NCBI RefSeq assembly: GCF_009764265.1
Contig: NZ_RWIR01000019.1
Coordinates: 1-37,908 of the forward strand
Direction: 5' to 3'
DNA from: Pseudomonas sp. PB101
GTDB taxonomy: Bacteria > Pseudomonadota > Gammaproteobacteria > Pseudomonadales > Pseudomonadaceae
DNA: 37,908 nucleotides
In this document: piece by piece, positions 25,170 through 32,303 of the stretch
Layout: each line of letters begins with the position of its first letter
Position numbering within the stretch: the first letter of the stretch is position 1
The notes under the pieces: model-generated
What the model was told of the DNA's origin: nothing
The model's database searches: none
The model's input: only the letters and a program-made list of their open reading frames with translations
Program-made: the position numbers and the translations under genes

Positions 25170-26487
25170 GGCGCACCTCATCCAGGCTGATGAACAGCGT
25201 GGCCAGCACGAACACCGCCGAGCAAGCCGCGAAGAACCCCAGCACCGGAGCAAAACCACCGGACACTTGCAGGATCACGCCCACCAGGATCGGCACCGCG
25301 ATGCCGCCGGTGCTGCCGGCCATGTTCATCACACCGCCGATCAGGCCGACCCGTGCCGGTGCCGCCAGTAGCGCCGGGAAACTCCAGTAGAGGCTGCCCC
25401 ACATCAGGAAAAACGCGGTCATGGCCAACAGCGCCACAGCCGCAAAAGGATCGCTGAGGGTCGGCAGCAACAGGAATGCGCCGAGCGCTACCAGGCCGGA
25501 AAACGCCAGCAGGCTCTTGACCGCCACGGCGCGGCTGACGCCTTTGCGGATCAAACCGTCGCAGAGGAAACCACCGGTCAACGAACCCAGGGCGCCGCAG
25601 ACGAAGATCACGAACGTCGCCGCGCCAATGCCCTTGATATCGAACCCGCGAGCCTGGGACAGATAGCTTGGCCCCCAGGTCAGCAGACCGAAATACACCA
25701 TTGCCCAACTGGCCCGCCCGATCAGCAGAGCGCTCAGGGAACGGGCGGCGATGCCCAGGCCCTTGACCGGTGCGCGTGCGGCTTCGGCGGCAGGGGTGGC
25801 GCGTCCGGCGTTGATTTTCTGCAACTCCGGTTCATTGACCTGCGGGTGGCTGGCCGGGTCATCGCGCAGATAACGCCGCGCCAGCAAGGCCAGCACCAGG
25901 GTCGCGATACCGGCGATGACAAAGGCCAACCGCCAGGAGTCCAGCGAGGCAATCAGATAGGCAATGATCAATCCGCCCAGCGCCACACCCAGCGGGCTGC
26001 CGCTGTCCATCAGCACCGCGCCGCGACTGCGTTCGCCCGGGGCCAGCCACAGCGAAATCAGTTTGCCGCCCGATGGGAACAGCGGCGCTTCGGCGGCGCC
26101 TAACGCAACCCGTGCAAACAACAACGACAGGCCGCCGGTGGCAAACGCCGCCAACACCTGGAACGTGCCCCACAAACCGGTTGACCAACTGATGACCCGG
26201 TGCGGACCGAAACGGTCGATCATCCAGCCACCGGGAATCTGCAACAACGCATAGGCCCAGAAAAAGCTGCTGAGGATCAGACCCTGCATGCCGGGTGACA
26301 AGGAAAACTCTTGGGCGATGGTCGGCATCGCGATGGACAGCGAAACCCGGTCGATCAGGTTGACCATGGTCAGCGCGAAAATGATCGCGAAGATCCGCCA
26401 GCGCACATTGCTGGCCTTGGCGGTTGCCACCGCTGCGGGCGAAGCACCTGCGCCAGGCAGATGCAGGGAAGCACTGGAACGAGCCAT
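25162..26487 (-). CDS. MFS transporter, anion:cation symporter (ACS) type
   Basis: This 441-residue protein has twelve predicted helices in two halves joined by a polar loop (about residues 205-245). The helix-1 block NLIDRVSLSIAMPTIAQEF and the helix-2/3 loop GGWMIDRFGPHRV are those of the glucarate/galactonate/phthalate-type ACS family. It should import an organic anion with H+, here plausibly a sugar acid such as lyxonate. An AGAGG SD is present before the ATG. It is first in the overlapping set MFS-amidohydrolase-PdxA and divergent from tctC. A REPIN lies 48 nt upstream of its start. Confidence 0.9.
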   Translation of the reverse strand: MARSSASLHLPGAGASPAAVATAKASNVRWRIFAIIFALTMVNLIDRVSLSIAMPTIAQEFSLSPGMQGLILSSFFWAYALLQIPGGWMIDRFGPHRVISWSTGLWGTFQVLAAFATGGLSLLFARVALGAAEAPLFPSGGKLISLWLAPGERSRGAVLMDSGSPLGVALGGLIIAYLIASLDSWRLAFVIAGIATLVLALLARRYLRDDPASHPQVNEPELQKINAGRATPAAEAARAPVKGLGIAARSLSALLIGRASWAMVYFGLLTWGPSYLSQARGFDIKGIGAATFVIFVCGALGSLTGGFLCDGLIRKGVSRAVAVKSLLAFSGLVALGAFLLLPTLSDPFAAVALLAMTAFFLMWGSLYWSFPALLAAPARVGLIGGVMNMAGSTGGIAVPILVGVILQVSGGFAPVLGFFAACSAVFVLATLFISLDEVRHD

Positions 26488-26535
26488 GGTGCGTACCTCT
26501 TTTATTATTTTTGTGGTGATGCAAAACGTTCGATC

Positions 26536-26624
26536 TGTAGGAGCCGGCTTGCTGGCGATGGCGGCGCATCAACCAGCATTGATGGCGCCTGACACACCGC
26601 TATCGCCAGCAAGCCGGCTCCTAC
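26536..26624. repeat. REPIN in the divergent promoter region
   Basis: TGTAGGAGCCGGCTTGCTGG opens and CCAGCAAGCCGGCTCCTAC closes the element. Unlike most others here it follows no stop codon; it lies between the MFS start and the operators, and so probably within the MFS leader. Confidence 0.9.
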
Positions 26625-26693
26625 GGAATGGGTGTTGTTGAGCACTATCGGAGGCTCATCGATAACCGTCTAATCAAAACTTGAAATCGGGTG

Positions 26694-26708
26694 ATAGCCC
26701 CGGGTTAT
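26694..26708. promoter_or_regulatory. LysR-type operator, copy B
   Basis: ATAGCCCCGGGTTAT matches ATARCC-N3-GGYTAT in full, with the T-N11-A spacing. It is nearer to the MFS side. Confidence 0.65.
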
Positions 26709-26754
26709 GTCATGCCCTGCTTTCAACGACCTTTCAACGTTTCTGCGCCGAGGT

Positions 26755-26769
26755 ATAACCCCAGGCTAT
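26755..26769. promoter_or_regulatory. LysR-type operator, copy C
   Basis: ATAACCCCAGGCTAT matches ATARCC-N3-GGYTAT in full. It lies 130 nt before the tctC ATG, the likely activator site for the tctCBA-lysR operon. Confidence 0.65.
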
Positions 26770-26899
26770 CGGTGTATGTATTGTTTTGACTAGACGCGGC
26801 GACGGCACGTTCCCACACTCGGGCCAGGCTTGCGGCTTTACAGCGCAGACAAGCCGCTCATAACAATTACAAAAAACACAAAAACGAGGCCATTCCATC

Positions 26900-27913
26900 A
26901 TGCGAAATGCATTCGTCCGTCGCACATCCCGTCTGTTTCTTGGCTGCACACTGGTCGCCGCCGGCGCCCTTCCCGCCCTCGCTCACGCCTGGCAACCGGA
27001 CAAGAATGTCGAAATCGTCGTGGCTGGCGGCCCTGGTGGCGGCACCGACCAACTCGGTCGCCTGATCCAGTCGATCATCACCACGCACAAGCTGCTCGAC
27101 GTCAACACCATCGTCCTCAACAAGGGCGGCGGCAATGGCGCCGAAGCGTTCCTCGACATGAAAATGAACAAGGGCGATGCCGAGAAACTGGTGATCGGCA
27201 CCAACAACATCTACCTGTTGCCGCTGGTGTCCAAGCTCGGTTACCAGTGGCAGGAATTGACGCCGATTGCCGCCGTCGCCGAAGACGACTTCATCCTCTG
27301 GAGCTACAAAGGCGCGCCGTGGAAGGACGCGAAAAGCTTCTACGAGGCGGTCAAGGCTGATCCGTCGAACCTGCGCATGGGTGGCAGCCAGTCCAAGGAT
27401 GTCGACCAGACCCTGACCCTGCTGCTCAACCAGACCACCAACAGCAAACTGGTGTACATCCCGTTCAAGAGCGGCAGTGAAGCCGCGACCCAATTGGCCG
27501 GCAAACACATCGCCGCCAACGTCAACAACCCCAGCGAAAGCATCAGCCAATGGCGTGGCGATCAGGTCGAGCCGCTCTGCGTCTTCAGTAAAGAGCGCAT
27601 GGCCTACACTGAAAAAGTCGCCGGCGATAAATCCTGGGCCGATGTTCCGACCTGCCACGAACAAGGCCTGGGCATCGATCAGTACCGCTTTCCGCGCACC
27701 GTGTTCATGCCAGGCGACATCAGCGCCGAACAACGGGCGTTCTATGTCGAGCTGATGCGCAAAGTCACCCAGACCGATGAGTTCAAGGCCTACGTGAAGC
27801 AGAACGCATTGGTGCCGACCTTCCTCGAAGGCGAACCGCTGACCGCCTACATCGAAAAAGACACCGCCCGCGTCACCCCGGTATTCAAAGAAGCCGGCTG
27901 GCTGAAAAACTGA
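26900..27913 (+). CDS. tctC: Tripartite tricarboxylate transporter, periplasmic binding protein
   Basis: This 337-residue protein has a signal peptide with twin Arg and a hydrophobic core (LFLGCTLVAAGALPALAHA), cleaved near residue 30. The mature protein is of the TctC/BugT type: VEIVVAGGPGGGTDQLGRLI near the start of the mature part and a later NNPSESISQWRGDQVEPLCV. Such proteins bind di- or tricarboxylates and other organic acids and hand them to TctAB. By context the ligand would be a sugar acid or a related carboxylate (inferred). A weak GAGG SD is present. It is first gene of tctCBA-lysR. Confidence 0.92.
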   Translation: MRNAFVRRTSRLFLGCTLVAAGALPALAHAWQPDKNVEIVVAGGPGGGTDQLGRLIQSIITTHKLLDVNTIVLNKGGGNGAEAFLDMKMNKGDAEKLVIGTNNIYLLPLVSKLGYQWQELTPIAAVAEDDFILWSYKGAPWKDAKSFYEAVKADPSNLRMGGSQSKDVDQTLTLLLNQTTNSKLVYIPFKSGSEAATQLAGKHIAANVNNPSESISQWRGDQVEPLCVFSKERMAYTEKVAGDKSWADVPTCHEQGLGIDQYRFPRTVFMPGDISAEQRAFYVELMRKVTQTDEFKAYVKQNALVPTFLEGEPLTAYIEKDTARVTPVFKEAGWLKN

Positions 27914-27920
27914 GTTGTCG

Positions 27921-27944
27921 CGGCCGCTCGCCTGCGGGCGGTCG
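27921..27944 (+). other. Intercistronic hairpin between tctC and tctB
   Basis: CGGCCGCTCGC and GCGGGCGGTCG pair over 11 positions, two of them G-U, with a very short loop. It begins 8 nt after the tctC stop and ends 21 nt before the tctB ATG. Such hairpins often stabilise the upstream mRNA, giving more binding protein than membrane protein. Confidence 0.55.
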
Positions 27945-27965
27945 TCATCTGCTGGAGGTGTTTTC

Positions 27966-28499
27966 ATGTCCCATTCTTCGGATTCACCGGCGCTGGTCGG
28001 CACCCGTTGGGTCGAACTCGGCCTGGCGTTGTTCACCACCCTGATCGGCGCCGTGGTGATGTTCGGCAGTGTCGAACAAGGCATCGGTTGGGGTGATGCC
28101 GGCCCCGAGCCGGGTTACTTCCCCTTTTACATCGGCCTGATGTTGAGCGCCGCGAGCATCGCCAACGGCGTGCTGACCCTGGTGCGCTGGCAAGTCTTGA
28201 GCGTTGCGTTCGTCAGTCGCAGTGCTTTCAAACAAGTGATGTCGGTGTTCGTGCCGATTGCACTGTTTGTCGGCGCCATGCCCTTTACCGGGATCTATGT
28301 GGCGTCGGCGTGTTTCATTGCCTGGTTCATGTGGCGTGACAAGGTCCGCGCCAAGCCCTACGGCAAATGGATGATCGGCAGCGTGTCCCTGGGCGCGGTG
28401 CTGGCCAGTTACCTGATTTTCGCACTGTGGTTCAAGGTGCCGCTGGATGCCGGCCCGATGGGCGACTGGATTGCCCTGGCCGGGAGAAATTTCAAATGA
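27966..28499 (+). CDS. tctB: Tripartite tricarboxylate transporter, small membrane subunit
   Basis: This 177-residue protein has four membrane helices, the normal TctB layout: WVELGLALFTTLIGAVVMF, then a GPEPGYFPFYIGL loop that is a TctB hallmark, then two paired C-terminal helices. It forms the inner-membrane complex with TctA. CTGGAGG before the ATG is a strong SD. Its stop overlaps the tctA start (ATGA), so the two are translationally coupled. Confidence 0.92.
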   Translation: MSHSSDSPALVGTRWVELGLALFTTLIGAVVMFGSVEQGIGWGDAGPEPGYFPFYIGLMLSAASIANGVLTLVRWQVLSVAFVSRSAFKQVMSVFVPIALFVGAMPFTGIYVASACFIAWFMWRDKVRAKPYGKWMIGSVSLGAVLASYLIFALWFKVPLDAGPMGDWIALAGRNFK

Positions 28500-30025
28500 G
28501 CGAGTTCGATTCCCTGCTGCAAGGCATGAACCTGATCCTCACGCCGGGCCATATCGGCCTGATGGTGATCGGCGTGCTGCTGGGCATTCTGGTCGGCGTT
28601 CTGCCCGGCCTTGGCGCCCCCAACGGCGTGGCACTCTTGCTGCCATTGACCTTCACCATGTCGCCGGTGTCGGCGATCATCCTGCTGTCGTGCATGTATT
28701 GGGGCGCGCTGTTCGGCGGCTCGATCACCTCGATCCTGTTCAACATCCCCGGAGAGCCGTCATCGGTGGCGACCACCTTCGACGGTTACCCGATGGCCCG
28801 CGAAGGGCGCGCCGCCGAAGCCCTGACCGCCGCGTTCAGTTCGGCCCTGATCGGTGCCCTGTGCGGGGTGTTGCTGCTGACATTCCTGTCGACGCGGATT
28901 GCCGAGTTCGCCATGTCCTTCAGTTCGCCGGAGTTCTTTGCGGTGTACCTGTTGGCGTTCTGCACCTTCATCGGCATGAGCAAGAACCCGCCGCTGAAAA
29001 CCGTGGTGGCGATGATGATCGGTTTCGCCATGGCCGCCGTCGGTATGGACACCGTATCGGGCAACCTGCGCCTGACCTTCGACCAGCCGATCCTGATGAC
29101 CGGCATCAGCTTTGAAGTAGCGGTGATCGGTCTGTTCGGCATCGGCGAAATTCTCTGCACCGTCGAGGAAGGCCTGGTGTTCCGTGGCGAGCATGCGCGG
29201 ATCACGCCAATGGTCATCCTGCGCACCTGGGCGAAATTGCCGCGCTACTGGTGGACGATCGTGCGCAGCACCCTGGTCGGTTGCTGGATGGGCATCACAC
29301 CGGGCGGCCCCACCGCCGCGTCGTTCATGAGCTACAGCCTGGCGCGGCGTTTCTCGAAGAACCGCGACAACTTCGGCAAGGGTGAAATCGAAGGCGTGAT
29401 CGCCCCGGAAACCGCCGACCACGCGGCCGGCACCAGTGCCCTGCTGCCGATGCTGACCCTGGGCATTCCAGGTTCCGCCACCGCTGCAGTGATGCTCGGC
29501 GGCCTGATGATCTGGGGCCTGCACCCGGGGCCGACGCTGTTTGTCGAGCAACACGATTTTGTCTGGGGCCTGATCGCCAGCATGTACCTGGGCAACGTGG
29601 TGAGTCTGATCGTGGTGCTGGCCACCGTGCCGTTGTTCGCCTCGATCCTGCGCATTCCGTTCTCGATCATCGCGCCGATCATCATCATGGTCTGCGCCAT
29701 CGGTGCCTACTCGGTGCACAACTCGTTCTTCGACGTGGTGCTGATGCTCGGCTTCGGTGCGCTGGGTTATCTGTTCAAGAAACTCGGCTACCCGATTGCG
29801 CCGCTGGTGTTGGCGGCGGTGCTGGGCGACAAGGCCGAAGATGCATTCCGCCAGTCGATGCTGTTCTCCGACGGGCACCTGGGGATTTTCTGGTCCAACC
29901 CGTTGGTGGGCAGCCTGACCACGGCAGCCCTGCTGATGCTGTTCTGGCCGTTGATTTCCAAAGCACTGCAAACGTTGATCGGCCTGCGCAAATCCGGGGT
30001 CGCCAAGACTAAATCGGTGCTGTGA
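28496..30025 (+). CDS. tctA: Tripartite tricarboxylate transporter, large membrane subunit
   Basis: This 509-residue integral membrane protein has about twelve helices. TctA signatures are GVLPGLGAPNGVALLLPLTF near residue 35, YWGALFGGSITSILFNIPGE near 65, and the second-half repeat GALLPMLTLGIPGSATAAVM-like block (here SALLPMLTLGIPGSATAAVM). It forms the translocation pathway for the carboxylate taken from TctC. It starts 4 nt inside the tctB end. A stem-loop and then the LysR gene follow it. Confidence 0.94.
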   Translation: MSEFDSLLQGMNLILTPGHIGLMVIGVLLGILVGVLPGLGAPNGVALLLPLTFTMSPVSAIILLSCMYWGALFGGSITSILFNIPGEPSSVATTFDGYPMAREGRAAEALTAAFSSALIGALCGVLLLTFLSTRIAEFAMSFSSPEFFAVYLLAFCTFIGMSKNPPLKTVVAMMIGFAMAAVGMDTVSGNLRLTFDQPILMTGISFEVAVIGLFGIGEILCTVEEGLVFRGEHARITPMVILRTWAKLPRYWWTIVRSTLVGCWMGITPGGPTAASFMSYSLARRFSKNRDNFGKGEIEGVIAPETADHAAGTSALLPMLTLGIPGSATAAVMLGGLMIWGLHPGPTLFVEQHDFVWGLIASMYLGNVVSLIVVLATVPLFASILRIPFSIIAPIIIMVCAIGAYSVHNSFFDVVLMLGFGALGYLFKKLGYPIAPLVLAAVLGDKAEDAFRQSMLFSDGHLGIFWSNPLVGSLTTAALLMLFWPLISKALQTLIGLRKSGVAKTKSVL

Positions 30026-30043
30026 CACAGCAATGCTGGCAAC

Positions 30044-30064
30044 GCCTGGCAATTGTTGTCAGGC
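30044..30064 (+). other. Stem-loop between tctA and the LysR gene
   Basis: GCCTGGCAA and TTGTCAGGC pair over 9 positions (one G-U) around a TTG loop. No T tract follows. It may reduce read-through from tctA into lysR or act as an operator; neither is shown. Confidence 0.5.
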
Positions 30065-30094
30065 TTGCCGCAGTCTTTCTTGCGAGTCGAGCCC

Positions 30095-31051
30095 ATGACC
30101 CGAACGCCTGATGTTCGAATTCCAGAAGCCAACGTGATCCACAGTCGACTGCGCCTGCGCCAACTGCGGTTGATGCTGGCGTTGCAGGAGTTCGGCTCGT
30201 TACGCCGTGCCGCCGACCACATCGGCATGACCCAACCGGCGGCGACCAAAATGCTCCATGAAGCCGAGGACCTGCTGGGCGTCGAACTGTTCGAACGCCT
30301 GCCCCGGGGCATGCGCTCAACGCCGTTCGGGGAAACGGTCATCTACTACGCGCGCATGGTGTTCGCCGAACTCAGCGGCATGCGCGAAGAGCTGGTCGCC
30401 CTGCAATCGGGCAACCTTGGCCGGGTCGCAGTCGGGGCCATTCCGGCGCTGGCTTCGGGGCTGCTGACGCGCACCATCGCGACCTTGAAACAAAGCCATC
30501 CACGTTTGTCGATGAGCATTCAGGTCGACACCAGCGACGTACTGGTACAGGCGCTTTTACAGGATCAGCTGGATATCGTGCTGGGGCGGATTCCGGCCGG
30601 TGCCCGGGCCGAGGAGCTGCTGTTCGACAGCCTCGGCGAAGAAGCGCTGTGCGTGATTTCCGGGGCACAGAATCCACTGGCCAAGGCCACACAACTGAGC
30701 TGGGCCGAACTGCAGAACATGACCTGGGTCCTGCAACAGCAACCCAGCCCGATGCGCGCGATCATCAACCAGGTGTTCCACAACGCACGGGTCGATATCC
30801 CGAGCAGCATCGTCGAAACCACGTCGATCATGACCTTGCTGTCGTTGATTCAGCAGACCGACATGCTCGGCGTCACGCCGCTGTCGGTGGTCGAGGATTA
30901 TCCCGGCCGCGATCTGCTCGCGGTGCTGCCGATCAAGTTCGAGGCACGGCTGCCACCCTTCGGGCTGATCACCCGACGTCATCGCATTCAGTCGTCGGCG
31001 ATGCAGGCGTTCATGAATTCGGTGCGGGCCGAGCACGCGCTGGCGAAATGA
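30095..31051 (+). CDS. LysR-family regulator, probable regulator of the lyxonate/TTT locus
   Basis: This 318-residue LysR protein has its DNA-binding domain at about 15-75 (EFGSLRRAADHIGMTQPAAT, then LLGVELFERLPRGM) and an effector domain at 100-300. It is of the GbpR/CbL-like subtype often paired with TTT or sugar-acid genes. I chose the ATG at 30095, which gives the usual length. It lies 69 nt after tctA on the same strand, and three T-N11-A dyads of one type lie in front of the operons around it, so it is the natural candidate to bind them. It ends at a strong hairpin shared with the converging exporter gene. Confidence 0.9.
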   Translation: MTRTPDVRIPEANVIHSRLRLRQLRLMLALQEFGSLRRAADHIGMTQPAATKMLHEAEDLLGVELFERLPRGMRSTPFGETVIYYARMVFAELSGMREELVALQSGNLGRVAVGAIPALASGLLTRTIATLKQSHPRLSMSIQVDTSDVLVQALLQDQLDIVLGRIPAGARAEELLFDSLGEEALCVISGAQNPLAKATQLSWAELQNMTWVLQQQPSPMRAIINQVFHNARVDIPSSIVETTSIMTLLSLIQQTDMLGVTPLSVVEDYPGRDLLAVLPIKFEARLPPFGLITRRHRIQSSAMQAFMNSVRAEHALAK

Positions 31052-31053
31052 AA

Positions 31054-31080
31054 AAGGCCCGGAGCAGCGCTCCGGGCCTT
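31054..31080. terminator. Bidirectional terminator between lysR and the third EamA gene
   Basis: AAGGCCCGGAGC-AGC-type hairpin: GGCCCGGAGC pairs with GCTCCGGGCC almost without a loop. On the minus strand it is followed by TTTTTC and on the plus strand by TTCTCGGTTTT. It lies between two converging stop codons. Confidence 0.85.
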
Positions 31081-31087
31081 CTCGGTT

Positions 31088-31951
31088 TTACCCAGTTTTA
31101 CGGAAGACGAACACCAGACCGACGATGATCAACAGCATGCCGAACAGGCTCAACATCGCCAGGCGATTGCCGAAGATCAGATAGTCCATCACCGCCGTGA
31201 CCGCCGGCACCAGGTAAAACAGGCTGGTGACGTTCACCAGATTGCCCCGGGCGATCAAGCGGTACAGCAACAACGTCGCCAACACCGACACCACCAGCCC
31301 CATCCACAGCACCGGCACGATGAAACCGCTGCCGTGCTCGAAGTGAAACGGCTGGAAGGGTACGAAAATCCCGCACAACAGCAGTCCGGCCAGATATTGC
31401 ACCGGCAGTGTGCCGAGAGGATTGTCGGTGATGCGTTTCTGCATGATCGAACCGAACGTCATGCTCGCCAGCGCCAGCAAGCCGAACAGCATCCCGGCCA
31501 GCGACATCCCGGCCAGGCCGATGCCCTGATAGACCACCATGATCAACCCGGTCAGGCCCAGGGTCAGGCCGAACAGGCGGCTCCAGGACCGCTGGCGTTC
31601 CATCAGCACCACGGTGAGGATCGGCTGCACGCCCATGATGGTCGCCATCACCCCGGGCGTGACTTTGAGGTCGAGGGCCAGCAGATAGAAAATCTGATAA
31701 GCCCCCAACAGCACCACGCCGGTCGCCATCGCATACAGCATCGGTTTGCCGCCCTTGGGCAACTTCAGCTTGAGCAAGGGCACCAGTAACACCAGGCCGC
31801 AGAGCGCGATGACAAACCGAAACATCAGGAAGGCAAAGGGTGACGCGTGGGCCAGCCCCCATTTGGAGAAGATCGCCCCGCTGCTCCACAGCAGGACGAA
31901 CAGGCTCGTGGACGCCGCCGCGAGCGCGGATTTTTTCGAAAGGACAAACAT
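31088..31951 (-). CDS. EamA/DMT-family transporter with a long 5' leader
   Basis: This 287-residue protein has about ten membrane helices: LFVLLWSSGAIFSKWGLAH in helix 1, PGVMATIMGVQPILTVVLME at the end of the first half, and NVTSLFYLVPAVTAVMDYLI as the second-half counterpart. The pattern resembles the RhtA/YddG-type amino-acid and metabolite exporters, but the substrate is not evident. The ATG at 31949-31951 has AGGTGG 5 nt upstream. The promoter found at 32270-32299 would give a leader of about 310 nt with small ORFs, which is unusual for this family and suggests control by attenuation or translation. Confidence 0.85.
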   Translation of the reverse strand: MFVLSKKSALAAASTSLFVLLWSSGAIFSKWGLAHASPFAFLMFRFVIALCGLVLLVPLLKLKLPKGGKPMLYAMATGVVLLGAYQIFYLLALDLKVTPGVMATIMGVQPILTVVLMERQRSWSRLFGLTLGLTGLIMVVYQGIGLAGMSLAGMLFGLLALASMTFGSIMQKRITDNPLGTLPVQYLAGLLLCGIFVPFQPFHFEHGSGFIVPVLWMGLVVSVLATLLLYRLIARGNLVNVTSLFYLVPAVTAVMDYLIFGNRLAMLSLFGMLLIIVGLVFVFRKTG

Positions 31952-32013
31952 GAATACCACCTGTAGTCAGGCAACAAGCCAACTCAGCCGAAGCTGAAAT
32001 TCAGTCGTTTTTT

Positions 32014-32091
32014 TCAGGCGGGCTGGGGGAACAGCAGAAAGCAGCTGATCAGCCCGAAACGCCAACGCCTGGCGGTGATACGACTGCGCAC
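32014..32091 (-). CDS. Candidate leader peptide, 25 residues
   Basis: This is a GTG-initiated frame that overlaps the longer small ORF in another frame. Its end, RRWRFGLISCFLLFPQPA, is rich in aromatic and aliphatic residues and reminiscent of amino-acid-sensing leader peptides. Its stop lies next to the third pairing element of the leader. There is no clear SD, and the start is uncertain. It could be chance; it is listed because it lies in a long leader. Confidence 0.3.
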   Translation of the reverse strand: MRSRITARRWRFGLISCFLLFPQPA

Positions 32092-32213
32092 ACCGGCGTG
32101 CGGCTGACAGGTGGGGGGTAATGACTGATCTGCCCGGGCTGCTGATTCCCGCACGGCACGACGCCAGCGTTGACCGCTGAATCGACTACCGCGTTGATGA
32201 GGGATGCAGGCAT
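32049..32213 (-). CDS. Candidate small ORF in the exporter leader, 54 residues
   Basis: It begins MPASLINAVVDSAVNAGVVP and ends PPGVGVSG, with two cysteines and a proline-rich middle (HYPPPVSRTPV). Its stop codon falls inside the middle pairing element of the leader (CGGGCTGA), so a ribosome stopping there would block either alternative stem. The ATG lies about 50 nt after the predicted transcription start. I see no good SD. I do not recognise a domain, and coding status is not proven. Confidence 0.4.
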   Translation of the reverse strand: MPASLINAVVDSAVNAGVVPCGNQQPGQISHYPPPVSRTPVCAVVSPPGVGVSG

Positions 32214-32269
32214 TGGGCTGATCTTTGTTCGAGGGAAAAGAAAGGGAGTCCGAAACTCACCGTGCGCCG

Positions 32270-32299
32270 ACTATAACCAGCGTTCGACATGGATTGCAA
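32270..32299 (-). promoter_or_regulatory. Sigma70-type promoter for the leader and EamA gene
   Basis: On the minus strand TTGCAA (32294-32299) is followed after 18 nt by TATAGT (32270-32275). The -10 box matches 5 of 6 and the -35 box 4 of 6. It lies just after the lpxO stop, so the exporter has its own start rather than read-through only. Confidence 0.6.
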
Positions 32300-32303
32300 C
32301 GAC

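Larger units (their letters stand above)
26488..26899. promoter_or_regulatory. Divergent regulatory region between the MFS gene and tctC
   Basis: This is a 412-nt gap without a gene. From left to right it holds the MFS SD, a REPIN (26536-26624), two T-N11-A dyads (26694-26708 and 26755-26769) and about 130 nt of A/T-richer leader before tctC. The dyads are 61 nt apart (start to start, about six helical turns). No -35/-10 pair stands out, and a TTGACT at 26786 has no matching -10. Confidence 0.7.
31952..32262 (-). promoter_or_regulatory. Long structured leader of the EamA gene
   Basis: This is the non-coding stretch between the predicted start of transcription (about 32262) and the exporter ATG. 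On the minus strand it carries CAGCCCG (32135-32141), CGGGCTG (32050-32056) and CAGCCCG (32019-32025); the middle one can pair with either neighbour, but not both. A hairpin CGCAC-N6-GTGCG lies at 32087-32102 and a cUUCGg tetraloop hairpin TCAGC-TTCG-GCTGA at 31984-31997, close to the SD. Two short ORFs lie inside it (separate entries). No T tract follows the 2:3 pairing, so it is not a plain terminator. Confidence 0.5.

Noticed and set aside
991..26624. Repeated palindromes as a possible CRISPR array
   Set aside because: The repeats are dispersed singly between genes, are inverted pairs and not direct repeats with regular spacers, and no cas gene is present. They are REPs.
32003..32025. Intrinsic terminator in the exporter leader
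   Set aside because: The stem CGGGCTG/CAGCCCG is followed on the transcribed (minus) strand by A residues, not T; the T run belongs to the other strand, where no gene reads into it.
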